A stretch of DNA of 64,000 bases from Chaetoderma sp. LZ-2023a (taxonomy: Eukaryota > Mollusca > Caudofoveata > Chaetodermatida > Chaetodermatidae): assembly GCA_034401795.1 (NCBI GenBank), contig CM067367.1, forward strand, positions 81,146,079 through 81,210,078, given 5' to 3'. The notes under the pieces are model-generated. The model made no database searches. It was not told the origin of the DNA and saw only the letters and a list, made by a program, of their open reading frames with translations. This document shows, piece by piece, positions 10,886 through 24,140 of the stretch (its first letter is position 1; each line of letters starts with the position of its first letter). The position numbers were made by a program, and so were the translations under genes.

Positions 10886-13285
10886 GCAAATTGGCATGCA
10901 ATAGAGGGGGGGGGGGGGCGTCGAGGAATTTAAGCTTGGGGGACGTAAATGAAGAGAGTCTCAGCGGGGCTGTCGACTCTCACTGGGCGGGTTGCGGTGT
11001 GTTGATATTCCCTGGTTCATCGCCCACGAATATTTGAAAATTAGATACTTTGAAAAGCCCTCTCCTGCATTCTCAATCCCACACATTATTTTATCATTCT
11101 TTCGGAAATGTATTAATAGCCTGGACAAATCAAGAAAATGTTGATAGCGATGTCTCAAAAGTGTGATCTAGACATCATTTCGATGCTATCAAAAGCCATC
11201 TGATACATTTCCGTGGGCCAAATGGGCCTTCAGTTATCTATTAAACTATTCATTTGTTACCCATTTTCGTATGAAAACACATCCACATAGCATAATTATT
11301 TGTGAGAAAATGCATATATGTAGGGCTATATGCACCCGCAAGGCATACAACAAGATGGCCCTCCCCACATACAAACAATACTATCGGGAAAAACTATCTC
11401 ATCTTATAATTTTACTGCACACATTTTGCCCATGAACTGGTCATGGGGTGGCAATTCATTAGCGTCACCAACATAATTATTGACCTTGGGAGGGAGGACG
11501 GCAGCCTAAGTAAAATAGGAGTGCCACGAAAATAGATCATAGCAGGGACAGATCCAGGACTTCTTTAGGACATGGGTGCATGCAAAATGGCAGCTCTCAA
11601 ATACTCTTGCCATCGTTATTGAAAACAAACGAGTGGTGATTCTGGGTCCTCACTGGGAGACTTTGGAATATATGTGATCTCAGATGGCCGCTCCTGCATT
11701 TTCAGATGTAAATATGAACCCTAAACTTTTACCCATAATTTAATATTTGGGACGGTGATGATGATGCTTTTTCTCATTGGTGCAACACACCATGGTCGTG
11801 GCGGTTCTAAGAATGTGCCAAATTAGGCCTACTACCTAGCATTCACAATCTGGGAACAGTTAATTCCCAACAGTTACATATTATTACTTATCTGACATGG
11901 GCTCAATGTTGTTGCCATCTTATGATGAAAACTGCATGCCTGCCCAAGGCAGTAGTAGCAAACAGTGTTAATCCAATTAGCCTTGCAAATAAGAGTAACA
12001 GATTTCAGTCCAAGTAGATACAATAACTATATATATATATATATATATATGAAATATGAATGAGATTGATCCTGGCAGGGACGTATAACGATAAAGTTCT
12101 CTTGCATATTTTGAAGATAATATGATTGTAAGGTGTTGCTGTCTTAGGCAACAACAGATTGTAGTAAATTAGTTTCAAAATAGCTAATATCTTATTATAC
12201 CTGCATAGTTGCTTTCAAATGTGTTGGGAGGAGAAAGGGCATACCAGGCCGGCGTAAGCCTCCGAGATGGAGGGCAGCTCTAGCACTCCATGGACCTGTC
12301 CCTGCACAGGTCTGTAGTTTGCTGGTATTCGTCTCACACCAGCTGGTAACGGACACAATACAACATATAAACAATGATCACTCAGAACGTTGAAGAATAT
12401 TAACTTAATTTACTCATGAATTTGCATGTTTCTCCTAACCACATTATTAATTTTTTTCCGGAGAATATCCTTGTTATAAGACATGAAGATTTTGAGAACA
12501 CGCTGAATAGGTGTTGTTATACAATTACTGTCGAAGTAATCCATTTGTCGTGTTGTACCATAACGCATTAGCCTACAACAAAATAAACGAACCCGTGTTT
12601 GTCGACATTGTCAGGATTGGCAATATACTTTCAGAAAAAAAGTACTGCAGGTATTCTTAGTTGCCTTCAACAAAATACACTGTAAACAAATCGCTTTCTC
12701 GAATAATTGTTTTGGATCTTTAATAGCATATGCCGAAATACTGAATAGTGAAGAATCTCTTATCTCCGCACGTCGGTATAACGTGTCTACTATGAAGAGG
12801 AGAGATGCCATGTGATTTTTAAATACAATGTATTGCACGGTTAGAACAGTTAGACCTTTCCGTTAGTTGTTTGAATGCATTTCAATTGGTGTTCGCTGTT
12901 CTTAATGAGTACCCGACCATATCTCTCCGTTGTGAAAAGTATGCTAAAACGATAGGAAGATGGAGTACTAACTAAAATTCGGCCACGTTGATGCTGTAAC
13001 ACACGGAGAAATTGAGTGAATTCTGTTGTAAAAAGAACCGATTTCCGCGATTCTGAGTGGTAAAAGAGCAGGCTTAGTTTGTTTCCAAGTTAAGGTGTGC
13101 GGGTGGGGTGGGGCTGGGGGTATATTCTTGATTCTTGATATTCTTGTCCAAATTTAGGTATTACGGATTTAATAAAATATGACAACGACGATTATTCAGC
13201 TTCAGAGTTTGCGCTTGTTTACGGTAATTGTATTCCGAATTTTAAAAACTGTGGATGAAGTAATTTCGTAGAAAACAATTTTGTA
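10886..13285. other. Intergenic, no gene recognised
   Basis: No supported gene in 2.4 kb. It holds a G run (10,904-10,918), an (AT)n tract (12,029-12,050) and a right arm of family A at about 12,128-12,185. Short open frames at 10,961-11,158 and 12,611-12,838 on the minus strand show no known motif. Confidence 0.6.
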
Positions 13286-13289
13286 TCGA

Positions 13290-13740
13290 AAATATGCACA
13301 ATTTTGACAGATCCGTGGTTTTCACTACACTACTCTCTGCATTCGATTCAGCCCCCTAATTACACCCATCTAGTTCGATAGTGATATGAATACGCGAGTG
13401 ACGTCTCAAGTTTAAAGTATTCTTACCGTGATGTAATCTCATAGTACGGTATTCCATGCAAAGAATTTGGCTCACATTTTGGCAGATCCGCAGTTTTCGG
13501 TATCCTACTGTCTGCATTAAGTTCAGCCCTAGAATTTTGCCCATATGGTTAGATATGTTTATGAATACGATAAGGAAGTGTGCACATTCTACCCTAAAGT
13601 AATATCGTAATACGCACTTTAGTAGCGATCGGCATGTTTCAAATGTAAATAATGTACTTTATTAGGTATCAGAATCTCTGTACTCGATTTGCTCCCAGGT
13701 TACCGAGCATATGGCCATGTATAGCGCACTATATGCTAAT
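13290..13740. repeat. Three diverged tandem copies of a ~165-bp unit
   Basis: The word acaattttgacagatccgtgg at about 13,297 returns as cacattttggcagatccgcag at about 13,471. The following words ctctgcattcgattcagcccc and ctgtctgcattaagttcagccc also recur, and a third, weaker copy with ctgtactcgatttgctccc starts near 13,675. Looks like an old satellite fragment. Confidence 0.6.
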
Positions 13741-13927
13741 GCTGGACAAAATATTGCACGATTCAACTATCAAATATTTCTTATAATAACGTGAAAATCT
13801 TTCTATACATCCTATACTTTTACGCTTCATATACTGGTAGAATTTTACTTATCAAACAGTATCACCAAAATGTGCACATAAGGTGGCAAGATTTTGTATC
13901 GAATCTATGCTGGTAAGATGTGGAATA

Positions 13928-14520
13928 TGTTGAAACTAATTTGGCGGGTCCTGTTGCTGTCATATTAGTTTCAAAATATTCAACACCATATCTATAAAAT
14001 AGTAAAGATATACAATTCGTACGACACCTCGTAGTCCGTCATCAATTAATCGTGACGAACTTGGTTACGTTATTCATGACGTAACTGATTATGACCTCAT
14101 TCCACACGTCACTTAGTTGATTATTACGTCATATGATCAATGAGTAAACTGGAATCATCCATTACCAAACACGCCTCTCACGGGTTAATGTCTTTGTACC
14201 TTACCAGGATGCATCGATGCAGTCTTGACAAGAGAATAAATGGGATATCGATTATTACTTCAAGGTCTGATTTGCCGGCGCAATAATAAGTTTGGAAATA
14301 ATATAAATATGACGCCCAATTTCCTGAGAGCGTGTTTATTTCCCAATCACATGGTCTCGAGAATTAATCTAATCGCCCGAATAAAAGTGCAGTTGACGCT
14401 CTATATTAGTTTAGTATATGAACTTTTATTATGCACACGATGGGACTTACATTGAGCTGTTTATGACTTGTCGTATAGCAAACAAGAATCGCTATGCAAT
14501 AATTCAAAACACAAAAAACC
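13928..14520. repeat. Long family A copy with repeat C block
   Basis: Starts with a compact family A core (13,928-13,990), followed by the gacgtaa-rich flank and, from 14,236, a block shared with 60,636-60,920. Shared words include attattacttcaa, aataatataaatatgacgc, aagtgcagt and gatgggac. The two blocks are roughly 70% alike by eye and in the same orientation. Confidence 0.7.
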
Positions 14521-15022
14521 CGCAGATGTGCGTCCTGTTGAACATCTCTGGGAGATTGGTATATTCATGATCAATTAGGGGAAATTCCCGCAAGGAAATG
14601 ATGAAAATTACTACAGTTTAGTCATTAGATCTACTCTATGGATATTACCCTGTATTTGCACAGACCTGTTAGCACATAATAGCTGTTGAAAACTGCTTGT
14701 TCAGTAGATATTACCCAGACATATCTTGGCTATATCAGGTGTTTTTGAAGAAAGATAACACTGGAATACCTAGTTATTACTGGGTGTAACGTTTTATGCT
14801 ACCGTTTTAGGGTGGTGTGGGGGTATACGGGCCATCCACTGTGCTATGGTGCAAAGCGCAGAGAACTCGTGCTACCTGGAGAGAGTAGAGTTTATCTAGA
14901 TGCTCATGTAACAGGCACCAGCTGCACGCGTTTTCTACTTGGGGTACATCTGTATTTGAAACTAATATGCCTTTTAACTGCCATATTAGACGCAAGGATG
15001 TACGTGAGCATGGAGTGCTTCT
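14521..15022. other. Intergenic, no gene recognised
   Basis: No motif-bearing frame. The 142-codon frame that crosses 14,812-15,240 runs into a TTC microsatellite and is compositional. Confidence 0.6.
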
Positions 15023-15067
15023 CCTTCGTCGTCTTCTTCTTCTTCTTCTTCTTTTCCCTCTTCTTCC

Positions 15068-15098
<31 letters not shown>

Positions 15099-15121
15099 CT
15101 TCTTCTACTTCTACTTCTTCG
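15023..15121. repeat. (TTC)n microsatellite
   Basis: About 100 bp of ttc/tct with few interruptions. It directly precedes the family D tandem array. Confidence 0.93.
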
Positions 15122-15645
15122 CGTTCTTAATGCATTTTTCAATTACTCTGATTCAACTGGAGAGATCTACTCTAAATTTGGCGGGAAGTATCCATGTGGA
15201 GACCCGAGTAGACAGATCAATTGTGACGTTTAAATCTTAACAGCAACAGCTTTTAGTAACACTTTTCAAACCAGAAATTTTACGCATTCTTCAATAACTC
15301 TAATTCTGCTGTTGCGGTCGTCTCCAAAATTGGGTGGAACCTTGCCCATGCGGTCCCGGGCAGATATAACACTTATGGGCACTAAAATTCAACAGCAACC
15401 GCTTTTGGCAACAGCTTACAAAAAAGACATTTTTGAAGCATTTTTCAATAAAGCGATTTTTTCCGAACTTGGGTTGGTGTGTGTCTGTTGGGTCCCCAAG
15501 ATGTATGACAAGTTTACGCTCACACACTAAAAGGGAACAGCAACGGCTTTCAGCAGTATTGTTTCCAAAATTCAACAATTGACCTTACGGCGTCCTAACT
15601 GAAAAATATATCAGCGACGCGGGTATTGGACAAATTTGTCCTTAT
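15122..15645. repeat. Family D: three tandem ~155-bp units
   Basis: Units start near 15,122, 15,281 and 15,435 with gcatttttcaat(t/a)a(c/a)tct-like words and each contains aacagcaac(a/c)gctttt. The last unit continues into tgaaaaatatatcagc and gcgggtattggacaaatttgt, which reappear at 21,680-21,720. This shows that the array belongs to a dispersed repeat with variable unit number. Confidence 0.75.
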
Positions 15646-16335
15646 TATATACTAAAATAGACACGCTTAAATGGATATTAATTTATAATTTCAAATAACT
15701 ATATGTATGTTGGCCTGATTGAAAGTCATTGCCAAAGAATGAACTGCGTCGATCATTTGAATTGGTGATACGTGAGGGTAATTTGGGGATATTTGCAAAT
15801 CCTAAATGGAAGTCATAATGCAAAATGGTCTACAAAATTACCGTAATTTGAATCAAACTGTCTGTTCCCTAGGCAGAACAGGCATGAATTGTAGTCGCGT
15901 GAGTGTAATCTTGGCGTAATTCGAATTCTCTAAAAGTGCAAAATATCAACATTACCACTAAAAGTACAATAATTAGATGACTATTTAGGTCTTACCGCTA
16001 TTTTCCCCAAACTTTCCTTTCTTCTCTGAAATCGTGTTTCCTGAGTAGTGTACATAATTATAGACGTGTGATATTGATCATGGCTTAGTTCATCCAACTA
16101 TGTTGATTGTATACTCGAACACCATTGTATGCGACGTGGCATAAATAACAGTTTAAACAACACATCATTGGTCAACTTTTATAGTTGGCCAGGATTATTA
16201 AAATTCACGAATGAAAATTTACTAAATTTGGTATTTGTATTCAGGTTTATCTGTATGATGGCTACCCCATGCCCCACCCCAACACATTGCAGTTCGGCCT
16301 GGAGCCGATGAGAGAAGACATATAGCTTGTCAATA
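15646..16335. other. Intergenic, no gene recognised
   Basis: AT-rich, nothing recognisable. Confidence 0.6.
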
Positions 16336-16339
16336 AATC

Positions 16340-16580
16340 AAATGATTTCATAATCAGCTACGTCGCATATAGGCTGACGTCATACTCAATCGCGTTGTGA
16401 ATGATGGGAGTTAGTCCACCATAAACACTTAACAGTCCGTCAACCTTGCGAATTATATCTCCTTACCACTTAATACACATTCTGTTGAATGTGTTTAATC
16501 TAATTTGGCGGGGGGGGGGGGCGGTGCTGTTGCCGCCATAATCAACAACAACAACCAGTCAAATAGTCAACAACGTACCT
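16340..16580. repeat. Family A copy with G-run in its core
   Basis: Carries the gacgtca-rich flank (16,360-16,450), the ttaatacacattctgttgaatg arm and ctaatttggcg, then a run of G (about 16,509-16,521) and gtgctgttgccgccat. The right arm is nearly lost. Confidence 0.65.
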
Positions 16581-18002
16581 GTGCAGTTTTCCAGAAAGTG
16601 TGATTCACAGAGTGCGGGGATCGATCGCTCCCAATACGGACAGGTCGTGGGTTGAGCTTGGGTAGAGATGGGCGGGGCATGGATACAACTGGATTGCTCT
16701 GTAATGGAGATACCGCGGAGGTCATACATGTAGGTGAAGCGAATGTAACAAGATGGCTTGTGTAAATAACGATGTGGTATACATACATCATCAAACGATG
16801 CTCCACTGCATACTATATCCAAACACGTGACGGCACCATGCTTGTTTACCGGATCATTGATTTCTAAATTATTTAACATACTCTTTTTGAAAATCCTGTC
16901 TTTCATCCATCTCTCAAGGCCAGCATTGTGATACTGTATGCTGGCATGAATTCTCTCTGAATTGCAGATGAAGCAGGCGTGGATATGCGTAGGTGCAGAC
17001 TGTGAACCATGTTTCTCACGATGTCAGATCGAGTAGCTTTTCATTTGATTGGAATTATAAACATGATTAACACACATTATGAACAACCATATCAATGTGA
17101 TCGCTAGCGAGACATGGTGCGGCTAATTGGAATTCAGCATAGGGATGTTGAGAACATAGACCCGTATCGCTGATGAGCTATCAATCAGCAAGTTCTGGGC
17201 GCCATCCGGGCCTAAGTAGGGCTACAGTCGAGACGGCATATTTCTACCTAGTTCAACACAGGTATCGTCTTCTGCCATCTGCTCATGTACGGGAAATGGT
17301 GTAGGCGCTAAACATAACAAAGGTAAACGTTATCAAGTTTCTGTTCGCGTATTGTCATAAATTGGCGGAAATATACTTATCGGGTAATGCGGTCATTAAA
17401 TTAACGCGTATGCCATGTTGGACAAAGGTATTTACTTATTTAAAAAATCGACATACCTAGATCAAACTAATCCTAGATTATTCTGTCATGTCACTAAAAC
17501 ATGGATCGAAAATGTGATTTCCAAAGTGATTTCCAAATAACAGGCCGCATATATCTATTTAACAATCAACATAGTAATAATATTGGCGGCGACTTTTAAT
17601 TCTAGAGGGGGGATTGGAATTGACATTCTCCCCAGATTAAGCTATCATGGCTGTCTACTCTGTACTCAACTCATTAACCCAGATTTCGCTGAGAGAAATA
17701 TTGCAGGGATCAAATTACAGGTAGCGTTACAATTATATTAGCTATGTTGTATTTTTATAGACATATTGCTATTAAGGCCATGCGCTCATAATTAAAGTGC
17801 ATCACGCATAGACCTGAATTATGAGAAAGGGATTTATGGAACATTTAACAAGACAAAATAAGTTTAATAAATATTGCCAGTCATCTTGGATTTTTGCGAA
17901 CATTTGCTTCGCGATCACGGGGTCTTATGCACTTTCACATTGGTTAACAGTGTTTCCCTCTAAATTTGGGGAATCCAGTTTTAGCTATGCCTCGACCATC
18001 CC
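16581..18002. other. Intergenic, no gene recognised
   Basis: A 115-codon minus-strand frame (16,559-16,906) starts in repeat DNA and has no recognisable domain. I see nothing else. Confidence 0.5.
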
Positions 18003-18240
18003 TAGTTAATCTCAACCCGCACCTCGCTCAGGTTTGGATCGATCGATTGTTGGGATCTGACCATCAATTTCCTGAAAACCATACAGGTAGGCTGGTGAAT
18101 ATTTTGAAACCAATTTGACTGGATGCTGTTGTTGCCTATCGCAGCAACAGCGCCCAGCCAAATCAGTTTCAAAATATTCGACAGAATGTTCAATAAATAG
18201 TAAAGACATACAACTCGTGGGGTGGGTCAGGGAGGGGTGA
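18003..18240. repeat. Well-preserved family A copy
   Basis: Left flank: ctcaacccgcacctcgctc and ttgggatctgaccatcaattt. Core at 18,093-18,184: the two arms pair over about 42 bp (tgaatattttgaaac.. with gtttcaaaatattcg) around a loop of only a few bases. Right flank: caataaatagtaaagacata followed by caactcgtgg. This copy best shows the order flank, palindrome, flank. Confidence 0.85.
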
Positions 18241-18360
18241 CCCCTCCATAGAAGCAGGGGGTTCCAGGGGTCTTCCTCCGGGAAACTTTTTAAATTAGAT
18301 GCTCTGCGAAGTGTTTTCCTGCATTCTGAGTGATAATTGAGCATCAGTATTGTGCTTTGA

Positions 18361-18423
18361 GATTATGACTTTTTTAAATTTCATATTACCATTGGTAATG
18401 TGAAAGTTAAAAAGTCATAATCT
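18361..18423. repeat. Isolated ~62-bp hairpin
   Basis: The arm gattatgacttttttaaat pairs with atttaaaa-like aagttaaaaagtcataatc about 30 bp away, with only a few mismatches and the loop centred on accattggta. It is unrelated to families A and B. Confidence 0.75.
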
Positions 18424-20700
18424 GAAAACATAATACAGATGCTTAGATATGATCGAATAGCATGAGAAACAGGCTGGGTCAGCTCTCAGAATACAGCATG
18501 TGCACCCATCCCATATTCCCACACACCCCGTAACACACTTGCGCCGGCAGAATGACAGTCACAGGAGTGCCACTACATGTGCACAACGGTCAGCGAAGCC
18601 ATGCCATGTTCTCGTGTAGGCCTACTATTATTCGTTAATGAACCATGAACCAATCCATTAAGTAAATCAGTATTCGTTAATGAACCAACCATGTCAAGGT
18701 TTGCACTTTACACAAGTGGCATTACATTTGATGTTGCGAAGTTACCTCACACACCCTCCCCCTCACACGCCCCCCCCCCCAATTGTTATTACGTATTTAG
18801 CTGTTTCACCATCACACCCGCCGCTGTTTAATAAAAAAACACGTTTTTAAAATTGGGGGGGGGGGCGTCGGGTGGGGTTGGGGGTGGGAGAGCCCGGGCT
18901 CCCCCCCCCCCCCCCCCCGTGCACCTTGGCACGACGCCACAGATTATGACGTCATATGATGACGATACAATGGATGGATAAACAAACCATTGCGGAACAT
19001 GTTCAGTTTCACCTAAAATGAGGTCTCAAATATACCGGGTCATATTTTTCTAATCATTTGGAAATGATTTTAAATTACACAAATCGAAATGCTATCTATT
19101 AGCGTCTCACTATTCTGGCGCATTGTTTACCATTTGAACAGGAAATGTCAATAACACAAAAATGTATTGTAAATTAATAAATAGTATGTTGAGTATTTTG
19201 AAAGAGCAAACTAACGTATATTTTGACCTGGTTTCAATTACCAAATAATCTGTACACTATTTTGAAATCCCAATTTTACGATTGCACATATATGTTGCAG
19301 CATAGGACAGACTACTGGTCCAATAGATAACTTTCCAAATATGTGTTAACGATTTTATTTACGGTTAACGTTTCACCAACACAAAGATATTAAACACATT
19401 TGAGACACTGGAACATAATAATTGAGAACGGCATTTGCTTATTTAGAAAATAACTTGTGCGAAAGTCGTCTTTGGTGTAGAAATTACCAGTTTCAGCTTT
19501 TGAAATAATCAATATAATATGAAAATAGGCGTTGCCTATAAGCGAACGCAGACACCATTTAAATGGGACGAATTTGTATAGGGTCGAAATGTCATAAATA
19601 CGTATGCCCATGTATAGTACATTTGGACCACATTTTCCATCATGTTTGGAGGGCATTCCTGTCTAGTCCACAATATTCACAACAATGCGTATGCCCATTG
19701 TTAGTGATATCTGCCAGCATTGTTAAATATGTGCACCAGTCTAATGACGTTATACAATTTGTACCTATGCATCGCGGTGCTCCTCGCTATTGGGGGGGGG
19801 GGGGGGGGGGATGTGGGGGGTGGGGGGGGGGAGTGGGAATACAAACAAGTTCATTGTAACTATGACGTCATAATGAAATTTTTAGATCGCGTTTATCCAG
19901 ACATAAGCTACAAAAAACGGGAATTAATGCGTGTCTGAGCGTAAATATATGAATGTACATTCCATTTGGGTGTGAATGGCGTGGTACCGGGCCTTAAATT
20001 TCATGCTATCAGTGCTAAATACATACGGGTTTGACGACTTTCCACGGCCATGGATGTTAAAAATAAATCGAGACAGTCAACCAAACCTCATATTGCATTT
20101 ACAGACGCATAAATAGGAATAAATAAAGCTTTTCTCTGGTCTGCGGTAGACCATTTAATCGCTTTACATTCTAAAAGTAAATTTACGCGATTTCGTGATA
20201 ACAATATCACACACACTTTGGACACTGAACATGAGCAGTAGGTTGCCTAAAACAACTAGGGGAGCATACACATAATGAATAATCATATCCCATAATGCAA
20301 CGGGGGCCCATGAAGAAACCACAACTTTTATATCATAAGCCGAAACCGGAACCAAAAAAATCTCGCGACCGGAAACGAAGCTATCTCAGTCGATTGGTAT
20401 ATATATATATATTTTAGCCTGGTTCCCTGTCTCATTTTCTGGTGATTTTTCCTCATTACACGTACGTACATGTTATCTATATACGCTCACTTCGTTCGCT
20501 ATTAAGCCTACTTCAGGCACAGAAAAATACGTATCATGACGTGAGTGCTGAAATGCTCGTAAATAAATCACACTCCTCATATTGCAACATACATTTGATC
20601 TTAGTCATTTGGTGTCGTGTTCGCAATGTGTATGGTGTAGAGCGGTTTAGCGAAGGGAGGAACATAGCTTAACCTTTTAGCCCTAAAATTTGTTAAAGAA
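18424..20700. other. Intergenic with homopolymer runs, no gene recognised
   Basis: Poly-C or poly-G runs lie near 18,771, 18,856, 18,901-18,919 and 19,790-19,830. An (AT)n tract lies at 20,399-20,414. Open frames here are short and motif-free; those at 19,563-19,938 cross the G runs. Confidence 0.55.
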
Positions 20701-20785
20701 AAAACTATTTTTGAAAATTTACCACAGGAATGACTGGCGCTGTTATCGAGCCAGTCATTCCAGTTGTACATTTTCAAAAACACCC
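20701..20785. repeat. Best family B palindrome core
   Basis: Left arm ttgaaaatttaccacaggaa, tgactggcgc, centre tgttatcg, right arm agccagtcattccagttgtacattttcaaaa. The arms pair over about 33 bp. Confidence 0.85.
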
Positions 20786-21329
20786 TCCATTTGGGCTGCA
20801 AATTGACATTTCGCAAGCCAATTGCAGAAGCCGTTTTTGGCTGATATGAGTCATAAATGGTTAAAGTTGCCACTTACAACTGTGTTCCATCTGCCGTCGC
20901 ATCAAGCTTGCATCAAATATTAAACTCATTCGCGCGATTACTTAGAGGAGCACATTCTACCAGATAAACATAAGTTATCCGTTGATAACACGTGAAGATG
21001 ACGAACTACTGACGAGGTAGGTTCCTTAGACATATAGATTTAGTACACAGCTGCGATACAAGCAATTATTGCAAATGCAGAGAGTAAGAGTAAACCCTTT
21101 TATATCGAAGCCGGCCAAAACCATGTCAAGAGAATACTATTTTGACAATTTAACACTGAAACTCGCCTAATATAGCTATTAAAAGCGTTACGCATAATTT
21201 GGCAGTGATGGCGAATCTCTTATTGACGGAGGATCAGGGTGGAATCTATCTTATTTTAACAAGAACAGCAAGACTGAGCAATTTCCATGTAACACTGATT
21301 CTCAATAGACGTTTCCAGTTTATTGATCT
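20786..21329. other. Intergenic, no gene recognised
   Basis: No coding signal. A weak family B half-arm (gacaatttaacactgaaact) is present near 21,152. Confidence 0.5.
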
Positions 21330-21500
21330 ATCATAATCAACTACGTGACATATAGAATGACTACATAAGTAATGCGGCCATGATTGGCGTAGATAAGTTC
21401 ATCACAAACGCTTGATTGATCACGGACTAAGCATTATTTAATAAACATGCTATTGAGTATTTTGAAACTAATTTGACTGGGGGTTGTTGCCACACGTTTG
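21330..21500. repeat. Family A flank and left arm
   Basis: Flank words catcataatcaactacgtga and aagttcatcac precede attgagtattttgaaactaa and tttgactggggg at about 21,452-21,490. The right arm is replaced by family D sequence. Confidence 0.7.
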
Positions 21501-21722
21501 GCGCATTTTTCAATAACTCTGTTTCTACTGAAGAGATCCTCGTAAACAAAGGGTGGATGTTTGTTCGCGGCGCACCAAATATATCTGCCAATTTTGAGGT
21601 CAAGAGCTAAAAGGCAACAGCACCAAGTGTCAGCAATATTGTTTTCAAAATAGACACTTCACCTCATAGCAGCCCGATTGAAAAATATATCAACAACGCG
21701 GGTATTGGACAAATTTGTTCCA
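21497..21722. repeat. Family D single unit
   Basis: One unit matching the last unit and tail of the 15.1-15.6 kb array: gcatttttcaataactctg, caacagcaccaagtgtcagc, tgaaaaatatatcaacaacg and cgggtattggacaaatttgt. Confidence 0.75.
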
Positions 21723-21834
21723 TGTTGTAAAAGCGTAATCCATTAACGCTGGCTTCATTCTTACTAAGCACTACACAACATTTCGTGATCTGTCTGAACC
21801 GCGGGGCATTGCCAACCACCGTTCAATTTTTAGT

Positions 21835-22010
21835 TAAGCCCAGCCCACCTCTAGCCAAGCTCCGCCCACACTTCGCCGTGTTGGGATTCGTCGATTCCCG
21901 AATGCCGTAACTATCAATTTCCTAAAAACTGTACAGGAAAGCTGTTGAATATTGTGTAACTAATTTGACTAGTTGCTGTTGCTGCCTATGTGAAGGTGAA
22001 TTGTTAGGAC
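21835..22010. repeat. Family A left flank and arm
   Basis: cacacttcgccgtgttggga, tttcctaaaaactgtacagg, gctgttgaatattg and ctaatttgactagttgctgt, then the copy ends. Same order as 18,003-18,120. Confidence 0.75.
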
Positions 22011-23347
<1,337 letters not shown>

Positions 23348-23438
23348 ATCCTCATATCTCTCTCTATCGCCCCCTCCCTCCCTCTCCCTCCCTTCCTCCA
23401 CGCCATCCCCCTCTCCCTCCCTCTCTCTCTCTCTCATG
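23348..23438. repeat. CT/CCCT-rich tract
   Basis: Polypyrimidine tract that meets the family A accessory segment (gaatttgggattctgagaat) at about 23,438. Confidence 0.8.
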
Positions 23439-23484
23439 AATTTGGGATTCTGAGAATTCGTGATTCAAAGTATATAAATCGACA

Positions 23485-23486
23485 AC

Positions 23487-23523
<37 letters not shown>

Positions 23524-23546
23524 ACCCACCCACCCACCCACCCACC

Positions 23547-23579
<33 letters not shown>

Positions 23580-23626
23580 TATAACACACACACACACACA
23601 CGCACACACGCACGCACGCACGCACG

Positions 23627-23724
<98 letters not shown>

Positions 23725-23726
23725 CA
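23485..23726. repeat. Compound (CA)n-(CCCA)n-(CA)n-(GCAC)n-(GGCA)n-(GCAC)n array
   Basis: A 240-bp compound simple repeat. It starts exactly where a family A accessory segment ends in atcgacaacaacacac, so the (CA)n tract may have grown from that text. All open frames here are artefacts. Confidence 0.93.
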
Positions 23727-23789
23727 CAATACATAGGTGGAACTTCGCTTGAAAAGAGCGGCGCACGGCTAGAATGGACCTGTCCAAAT

Positions 23790-24140
23790 TATCCATCCAC
23801 TATATGAAGTCATATTACGTCATAATCAACTACGCAACGTGCATGCTAACGTCAGAATCAAGTACAGCACGAATGAGTCGATATAATCCATTGCAATCGG
23901 TTAATAGTACGAATTGTATGTCTTTACTATTTAATAAACAGTCTGCTAGATATTTTGAAACCAATTTGACTGAGCGCTGTTTGGTGCCATAGGCATCAAC
24001 AGCACCCAGTTAAATTTCTTTCAAAATATCCAACAAGCCTTCTGAAAATAAATTTCCAGGGCGTTCGGGGATCGATTGACCATCATCATGGTCAGATCAT
24101 GATCCCAACACGAGCGAGATGGCGGTGGAGCTTAACAAGA
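23790..24140. repeat. Family A copy
   Basis: gacgt-rich flank (23,800-23,900), gaattgtatgtctttactat ttaata, then core 23,942-24,036 with arms tagatattttgaaaccaatt and aatttctttcaaaatatcca. The far flank has cgttcggggatcgattgacc and aacacgagcgag. Confidence 0.8.

Noticed and set aside
14807-15240. 111- to 142-codon frames on both strands
   Set aside because: Half their length is the TTC/GAA microsatellite.
16559-16906. 115-codon minus-strand frame
   Set aside because: No recognisable motif, overlaps family A sequence, composition like neighbouring non-coding DNA.
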